Shown one piece after another: positions 11,311-14,946 of a DNA stretch of 14,946 nt (position 1 is the first letter of the stretch; each line of letters begins with the position of its first letter). The stretch is from JACKAN01 sp964502735. Lineage in GTDB: Bacteria > Bdellovibrionota > Bdellovibrionia > Bdellovibrionales > UBA1609. Below the pieces are notes generated by a model. The model made no database searches. It saw nothing but the letters and a program-made list of their open reading frames with translations, and was not told the origin of the DNA. Both the position numbers and the translations under genes were made by a program. The DNA lies in the NCBI GenBank assembly GCA_964502735.1, contig CAZCYD010000058.1, positions 1-14,946 on the forward strand, given 5' to 3'.

Positions 11311-11564
11311 TAAGGCTCCGCGCAAAAATTCAAAAGCTTTTCAAACTCATGTGGCTCTATCACTGTATTCGTATCCATGTTCTCAAGATTTTTGACATAA
11401 AACTCATCTACACCATTTATATCTTTTACGCAGACGGATGAAAGCTCAGAATGGTAGTAAACGCAGTACTCAATATTAGGACCAGAAACACGATTTAAAA
11501 GGCTAGGCTTTGCACAGCTAGCGGCGAATATCGCGAATAGTATCACGAACCTTTTTGACAGCAT
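11310..11564 (-). CDS. Small lipoprotein, candidate outer-membrane spanin
   Basis: An 84-residue precursor with a short signal peptide MLSKRFVILFAIFAASC ending in a lipobox (A-A-S-C, Cys17), so it should be lipid-modified, leaving about 68 residues. The mature part has three more Cys (YCVYY, SVCVK, NFCAEP). The first 47 bases overlap the end of the upstream gene in another frame, so the signal peptide is coded over that gene. A lipoprotein nested over the end of a small membrane protein in a lysis block recalls Rz/Rz1. It is not proline-rich like classical Rz1. A GAGGA site lies eight bases before the ATG. Confidence 0.7.
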   Translation of the reverse strand: MLSKRFVILFAIFAASCAKPSLLNRVSGPNIEYCVYYHSELSSVCVKDINGVDEFYVKNLENMDTNTVIEPHEFEKLLNFCAEP

Positions 11565-11733
11565 CCATCATTTCCTCTTTAGTTTTTGCGCTTTTTTGAG
11601 CTGATATAGCGGATGATTTCTCATCCTTCCACTTCTCATAAGCAACGCGTTTAATATGACTAAAAAGCCAAGAAAAAAAACTAGAAAGAAGATTAGTTAC
11701 GATCTGAATTAATGCCGTAACATCTACATTCAT
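11518..11733 (-). CDS. Small membrane-associated helical protein, candidate inner spanin or holin
   Basis: A 71-residue protein. Residues 5-27 are hydrophobic (VTALIQIVTNLLSSFFSWLF), followed by a basic helix (SHIKRVAYEKWKDEKSSAIS) and a charged helix to the end (EEMMDAVKKVRDTIRDIRR). One N-terminal membrane helix plus a helical periplasmic or cytoplasmic domain fits an inner spanin partner of the nested lipoprotein, though it is shorter than lambda Rz (about 150 residues). It could instead be a holin or antiholin. It starts three bases after the upstream stop. Confidence 0.55.
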   Translation of the reverse strand: MNVDVTALIQIVTNLLSSFFSWLFSHIKRVAYEKWKDEKSSAISAQKSAKTKEEMMDAVKKVRDTIRDIRR

Positions 11734-11736
11734 AAA

Positions 11737-11973
11737 CTAAGCTTTAGGCTCTTTCGGTGGTTGCTCGTTACCTCGAACAAAATCTAAAAGCTTGCGGAGC
11801 CATCCAAGAGCGGCACTGGCATAATCGGCAATTTTATTATCGAGCTTATTTTCAGTTTTATCCTTGATTTGATCTAAGAAGAAAACAACGGAAGAAACTC
11901 CGGCGTTTAAAAAAATCATAATCATCACCACTTGCCCTACATTTTCCCCTAGAATGTCTTTAATTAAGTCCAT
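11737..11973 (-). CDS. Holin-like membrane protein
   Basis: A 78-residue protein with one long hydrophobic segment (residues about 12-34, GQVVMIMIFLNAGVSSVVFF) and a charged amphipathic C-terminal part (DQIKDKTENKLDNKIADYAS, ALGWLRKLLDFVRG). A single N-terminal helix with a positively and negatively charged tail, next to the peptidase gene and led by a strong AGGAGGG site, is typical of small holins. Pore formation is inferred from size, topology and context only. Confidence 0.6.
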   Translation of the reverse strand: MDLIKDILGENVGQVVMIMIFLNAGVSSVVFFLDQIKDKTENKLDNKIADYASAALGWLRKLLDFVRGNEQPPKEPKA

Positions 11974-11988
11974 ATTCCCTCCTATTGT

Positions 11989-12402
11989 TTATGGTCTAAA
12001 AATTCTTTCACCGCTAGCTGGTGGGTAAATTTGTAAATGACACCAGCCAGGAGTATCATCAGGATGCTCCATAAATAAATCTAACTTTGAAAGTATTGAA
12101 TCATCTTGCATATCCATTTGGTCATTAAACAACCAAGTATCGATTAGACCACCACCATCACTAAGATCGACCGCGGCACCAATTAAATGCTTAGAGCCCA
12201 TAGGGATCTTGCTTTCAGAAACACCTTTTTCTAAATAAATTTTCTTATGATGATCTAATGTCCTATATCCACTCGTTATGTATATAGGCCTTTTCCACAA
12301 GGCTCGAAGATAATTCAGTTTGAAATGAATAATATGAATGTTTGCTAGATGATCTTCATTCGTAGCTTTTTCAGGCGTCCAAAACTCTCTTAAATAAATC
12401 AT
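11989..12402 (-). CDS. M15-family peptidase, probable endolysin
   Basis: A 137-residue peptidase related to D-Ala-D-Ala carboxypeptidases and L-Ala-D-Glu endopeptidases that cut peptidoglycan cross-links. The active-site plan is complete: YITSGYRTLDHHKKIY (41-56), then S-K-H-L-I-G-A-A-V-D (70-79) with zinc ligands His72 and Asp79, and WCHLQIYPP with His122 as third ligand. There is no signal peptide, so release would depend on a holin. The length is that of a single catalytic domain without a wall-binding part. It overlaps the upstream membrane-protein gene by ATGA. Phage lysis enzyme is the best call. Confidence 0.85.
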   Translation of the reverse strand: MIYLREFWTPEKATNEDHLANIHIIHFKLNYLRALWKRPIYITSGYRTLDHHKKIYLEKGVSESKIPMGSKHLIGAAVDLSDGGGLIDTWLFNDQMDMQDDSILSKLDLFMEHPDDTPGWCHLQIYPPASGERIFRP

Positions 12403-12713
12403 TTAGAACCATCGTATTTGGAAATTATTTCTCTGATAGCTGGATGCTCTCTAGGCATATCTGCATTTGAATCTACAATACTTCTAGAGTCAAAATCTTT
12501 ATCCGTAAATTTAGAAAGGATTCTGTCTATAATAGATATTCGCCTTGCGCATAGAATATTTTCATATCGCTCTTTTTCAAGAGCCGCCCTCTCGTCTTTT
12601 ATCATCTGGAAAACTTTGGCAACTATCTTACCTTCAAGGCTACTTAAATGCCTGTTTAAAAGAATCAAAAGGCCGGCGACAACAGCTATGCCTATTTCAC
12701 CAACGTATTCCAT
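12399..12713 (-). CDS. Membrane protein with N-terminal anchor
   Basis: A 104-residue protein with one N-terminal membrane helix (residues 5-20, GEIGIAVVAGLLILLN), then a basic and coiled-coil region (SSLEGKIVAKVFQMIKDERA, ALEKERYENI) and a more polar end. This resembles inner-membrane spanins (Rz type) or small holins. It lies directly upstream of the M15 peptidase with an ATGA overlap. With two more membrane proteins downstream, assigning holin and spanin roles needs experiment. GAGGGT provides a ribosome site. Confidence 0.6.
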   Translation of the reverse strand: MEYVGEIGIAVVAGLLILLNRHLSSLEGKIVAKVFQMIKDERAALEKERYENILCARRISIIDRILSKFTDKDFDSRSIVDSNADMPREHPAIREIISKYDGSK

Positions 12714-12754
12714 TTTCTACCCTCTATCAGAGGTCTTGCGGTGATTATATTTTA

Positions 12755-13108
12755 CTACGTTGTAGTATAACGAGTCACTCTTCCATTGATATTAATTACA
12801 TCACCAGTTCCAGCAAATGCACTAACGATAACGCCACCAGTCAAAGGGACGCCGGGCAAAACCAACTTCCAACCAGACTCAGGCAATATAGTCACTTCAA
12901 CCAAATCGTCAGGCGAAGTAGTCCCACCAACTTCTAACGTGAGCTTCACTGAGCTTGTAGAAGTGTTACACGCCCAAAGCTCAACAATATCCAAAGCCGA
13001 TGAATCAGCGGTATGAATTAAAGTCCCCGCGCTTGAAGTAGCCGCCACCTTTACGTTTCTTCCGTTGGTAGAGCCGGACGGTTTTAAAACAGTAATTACT
13101 TGAGCCAT
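12755..13108 (-). CDS. Beta-rich virion protein
   Basis: A 117-residue protein, nearly all beta strands: VITVLKPSGSTNGRNVKVAA, SAGTLIHTADSSALDIVELW, ACNTSTSSVKLTLEVGGTTS and DVININGRVTRYTTT. This pattern is one I have met repeatedly in uncultured phage genomes, next to tail genes, and it suggests an immunoglobulin-like or jelly-roll sandwich in a virion decoration or tail protein. A GGGGGA site lies five bases before the ATG. The exact position in the particle is unknown. Confidence 0.7.
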   Translation of the reverse strand: MAQVITVLKPSGSTNGRNVKVAATSSAGTLIHTADSSALDIVELWACNTSTSSVKLTLEVGGTTSPDDLVEVTILPESGWKLVLPGVPLTGGVIVSAFAGTGDVININGRVTRYTTT

Positions 13109-13116
13109 AATTCCCC

Positions 13117-14295
13117 CTAAAAATTCAAATCTCTTCTGTCGTAATAAAGATCGCCAGACTTATTATAAGCCCACTCTAAAATGTTCGGAGCGATGTGATT
13201 CCATTGAGACCAGCGGATTCTAGGATTCCGACAAGTCGACGCACTGTCAGTCTGACTCAACGCATTCCACTGGTCAGCCGTATGAACGTTGTAATCGTCC
13301 GCCAAATAAAGAGAGCCAACTCCTACACTCGATTGCACAGCTAAAAAATGCTTATCGTCTCTTAAAGACCCAGCCCCCCAAGATCCGGTCGCTGCATAGG
13401 TATATTCCGTTCCAACTGAAGTAATGTTTGCATTGGTGTAGCCAGTAGACCAATCCGTACCCGTATGCTTCATATACTCTAAGTTTAAAGGATCCGAAGA
13501 AGTGTTAGGAGCTCCGTCTGCATAAACGGCATAGTGGTCCCCGTTGTTATCCTCAACTAAGTTACAAGTCTGATTAGTCGCTCTTAAAATCGTAAAGACA
13601 TTGGCCTGTCTTGTGAATGAGGTCGCTAGCTCTTGGTTTCCATAAAGGAGATCAACCTGTGAGGGAGTGCCAGCCGGACCTCCAGTAGACACGGAAGCCG
13701 CTAAAATAATTGGTCTATGAGAAGAATTCGTTTTCTCAAGGATAATATCTAAAGGCCCAAGGGAAGTAAGCGTTACATGCGTTGAAGTGTTATCGCTTAG
13801 CTGAACTCTCGTATAGCTTTGACTTTCAATTAAGAGACCAAACATCCCTCCAGTACTTCTCGCATGCTTCCAGGCGATGTGAAGATGCGAATCATCCTCA
13901 TCAATGCAGCAGGCTGTCCCCAAGAAGGCCGCAGATGAATTCACGGTGATTCCAGAGGACAAATAGGTCCGTCCTGAAAAAGTGCCTGTGGCCGTGTCAA
14001 AAACGTCCATAAATAGGCCTTGGTTTGTACCTCCAACGCTGTAGTAAACAATATAAATCTTTCCGTTCCTACCCAAAGCAGATGAGGCGTAGGTGTAGGT
14101 TTCTCCCGTTGCAAACCCAGTTGAATGAGTGACAGTCAATGACTGAAAGCCGTTTGCAGACTCCAAAACATTAAGAGTCCTTGCTGAAGTTCTTAATCCA
14201 ACAAGCCACAATCTATTGTCTTGAGTGCGCCACAAGATGCGATTACTTCCATCAATTCTCCAGTCACCGTCATTTGTAACCTGTCTAATCGGCAA
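13117..14295 (-). CDS. Beta-propeller tail or receptor-binding protein
   Basis: A 392-residue protein without signal peptide, rich in Ser, Thr, Gly, Asn and aromatic residues. It shows repeated propeller-blade fragments such as NRLWLVGLRT, GKIYIVYYSVGG, SHLHIAWKHAR and GDHYAVYADG, each a hydrophobic strand with a small turn, resembling sialidase/BNR-like repeats. I see no full catalytic set, so binding rather than cleavage is favoured. It starts at TTG eight bases after GGAG, overlapping the methyltransferase by 11 bases. It probably recognises a surface glycan or other receptor. Confidence 0.65.
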   Translation of the reverse strand: MPIRQVTNDGDWRIDGSNRILWRTQDNRLWLVGLRTSARTLNVLESANGFQSLTVTHSTGFATGETYTYASSALGRNGKIYIVYYSVGGTNQGLFMDVFDTATGTFSGRTYLSSGITVNSSAAFLGTACCIDEDDSHLHIAWKHARSTGGMFGLLIESQSYTRVQLSDNTSTHVTLTSLGPLDIILEKTNSSHRPIILAASVSTGGPAGTPSQVDLLYGNQELATSFTRQANVFTILRATNQTCNLVEDNNGDHYAVYADGAPNTSSDPLNLEYMKHTGTDWSTGYTNANITSVGTEYTYAATGSWGAGSLRDDKHFLAVQSSVGVGSLYLADDYNVHTADQWNALSQTDSASTCRNPRIRWSQWNHIAPNILEWAYNKSGDLYYDRRDLNF

Positions 14296-14884
14296 AGGGA
14301 TTGCTCCAATTATTTTCGTTTGAAAAATAAAGAACAGAAGAACTAAACAACGACTCCCATTCAGAAATGCTTTTTAAGTTGTAAAATTGACTGAAAGAGT
14401 CGATTTTTTCTTGGCTTAAATTATTCGTTGGAAAGACTGAAAAGATAGACTTTGCAACTTGAGAAAGCGATGACGCTAAATCACCGAGCTGCTCGTCATT
14501 CAAGCATTCTAAAATCCCAAAACCAAAAATCGTATCGACACCTTGAAAATATCCATCCCAAAGAGTCGCATCACCCACCTGTAAGTAATCCGATACGGGA
14601 CTCTCTCCTACGGCGTACTCCGATATATCTAATCCCCAAGCATCAATTCCAAGCTTTCGAAGATCTTCAACATCAAAGCCTTTCGCACAACCCAAAGATA
14701 GGACCTTACCAGCCTGAAGGTCATGCATATGCTTCAAATAGAAGCTGTAATGTCTTTCGGCAAAATGATCCCAAGGATCTAAAGGCGCACCGTTTGTGCT
14801 TTGCTGAATCCTTCGATAGCCACCTAGTCCAGCGGGATGAGAGCCATCAAAGTAGTCATAATTGTAGTCCGAAGCTTGGAGCAT
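14285..14884 (-). CDS. Class I SAM-dependent methyltransferase
   Basis: A 199-residue enzyme with a clear SAM-binding Rossmann core: motif I KVLSLGCAKGFDVEDLRKLG (60-79), the acidic end of strand 2 in GLDISEY (Asp86), then GDATLW and IFGFGILECLNDEQLGDLAS (motif IV/V region). The N-terminus (YDYFDGSHPAGLGGYRR) is like methyltransferases that act on sugars or small molecules; there is no DNA-methylase DPPY or NPPF motif. It directly follows an upstream stop codon (TAG then ATG). Its place among tail genes suggests glycan or virion modification, which is inference. Confidence 0.8.
   Translation of the reverse strand: MLQASDYNYDYFDGSHPAGLGGYRRIQQSTNGAPLDPWDHFAERHYSFYLKHMHDLQAGKVLSLGCAKGFDVEDLRKLGIDAWGLDISEYAVGESPVSDYLQVGDATLWDGYFQGVDTIFGFGILECLNDEQLGDLASSLSQVAKSIFSVFPTNNLSQEKIDSFSQFYNLKSISEWESLFSSSVLYFSNENNWSNPFAD
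14304..14307 (-). promoter_or_regulatory. Shine-Dalgarno that fixes a TTG start
   Basis: GGAG on the minus strand stands eight bases before TTG at 14295-14293, inside the end of the methyltransferase gene. No ATG is available at this place, so the site supports the unusual TTG start of the propeller gene. Confidence 0.6.
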
Positions 14885-14946
14885 CTATGCATCTCCAAAT
14901 GTGGCACCAATCAATCTTAGATTTGTGTCATCTTGATAAAAAGTAA
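14885..14946 (-). CDS. C-terminal end of an upstream protein (partial)
   Basis: The minus strand carries an open frame entering from beyond the window edge and ending TFYQDDTNLRLIGATFGDA-stop. The TAG abuts the methyltransferase ATG without a gap. The position suggests another tail or virion structural protein, but only 19 residues are visible. Confidence 0.5.
   Translation of the reverse strand, partial: TFYQDDTNLRLIGATFGDA

Noticed and set aside
12545..12937. 130-codon plus-strand ORF opposite the lysis and virion genes
   Set aside because: It is antisense to two well-supported minus-strand genes, with no ribosome site and no domain pattern.
14452..14946. 164-codon plus-strand ORF opposite the methyltransferase
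   Set aside because: It is antisense to a gene with clear SAM-binding motifs; the His/Ser-rich translation is typical of a shadow frame.

Overview
The window looks like part of a tailed double-stranded DNA bacteriophage or prophage of a Gram-negative host. The evidence is a phage SSAP (Bet/RecT) next to a RusA-type resolvase, an M15 peptidase inside a cassette of small membrane proteins and a lipoprotein (a lysis module that includes an outer-membrane partner), a beta-propeller tail-type protein, and a long run of very short, ATGA-coupled genes of unknown function. Base composition is AT-rich (roughly 40% GC by eye). Two proteins with a PhaR/PHB_acc-type DNA-binding domain hint at a host lineage where that domain is common, such as proteobacteria including Bdellovibrionota. 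The host assignment is only a guess.

Layout. (A) 1-6566, plus strand: about 24 small, tightly packed, often overlapping early/accessory genes. They include an alanine-repeat protein, a DUF6948-like protein, a glycine-rich repeat protein, a DUF5662-like protein, two tandem PhaR-domain paralogues and a calcineurin-like phosphoesterase. (B) 6556-8577, minus strand: a convergent block of six genes, mostly without recognisable families. It includes a coiled-coil protein with a C-terminal anchor, a 31-residue membrane peptide, and a first gene split between two frames at a run of eight T (coding strand). (C) 8578-9236: a 659-base non-coding divergent region. It has a GC-rich, helix-rich half, a tract of about 15% GC carrying an imperfect direct repeat, and a strong plus-strand intrinsic terminator just before the next gene. 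(D) 9237-10972, plus strand: a zinc-finger-like protein, RusA and Bet, closed by a strong terminator. (E) 11038-14946, minus strand, read right to left: end of an unknown protein, SAM methyltransferase, beta-propeller protein, beta-rich virion protein, membrane protein, M15 peptidase, holin-like protein, and a membrane/lipoprotein pair with overlapping frames resembling Rz/Rz1.

How the parts fit: region C separates leftward block B from the recombination operon D and is the natural control region, possibly also an origin or a structured RNA. D supplies annealing recombination and junction resolution. E is late: virion decoration or adsorption followed by lysis. A is an early takeover/accessory region whose products are mostly uncharacterised. 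The least explained parts are region C, the leftward block B with its frame break, and the phage-borne PhaR pair. All calls come from reading the sequence; no database search was run.
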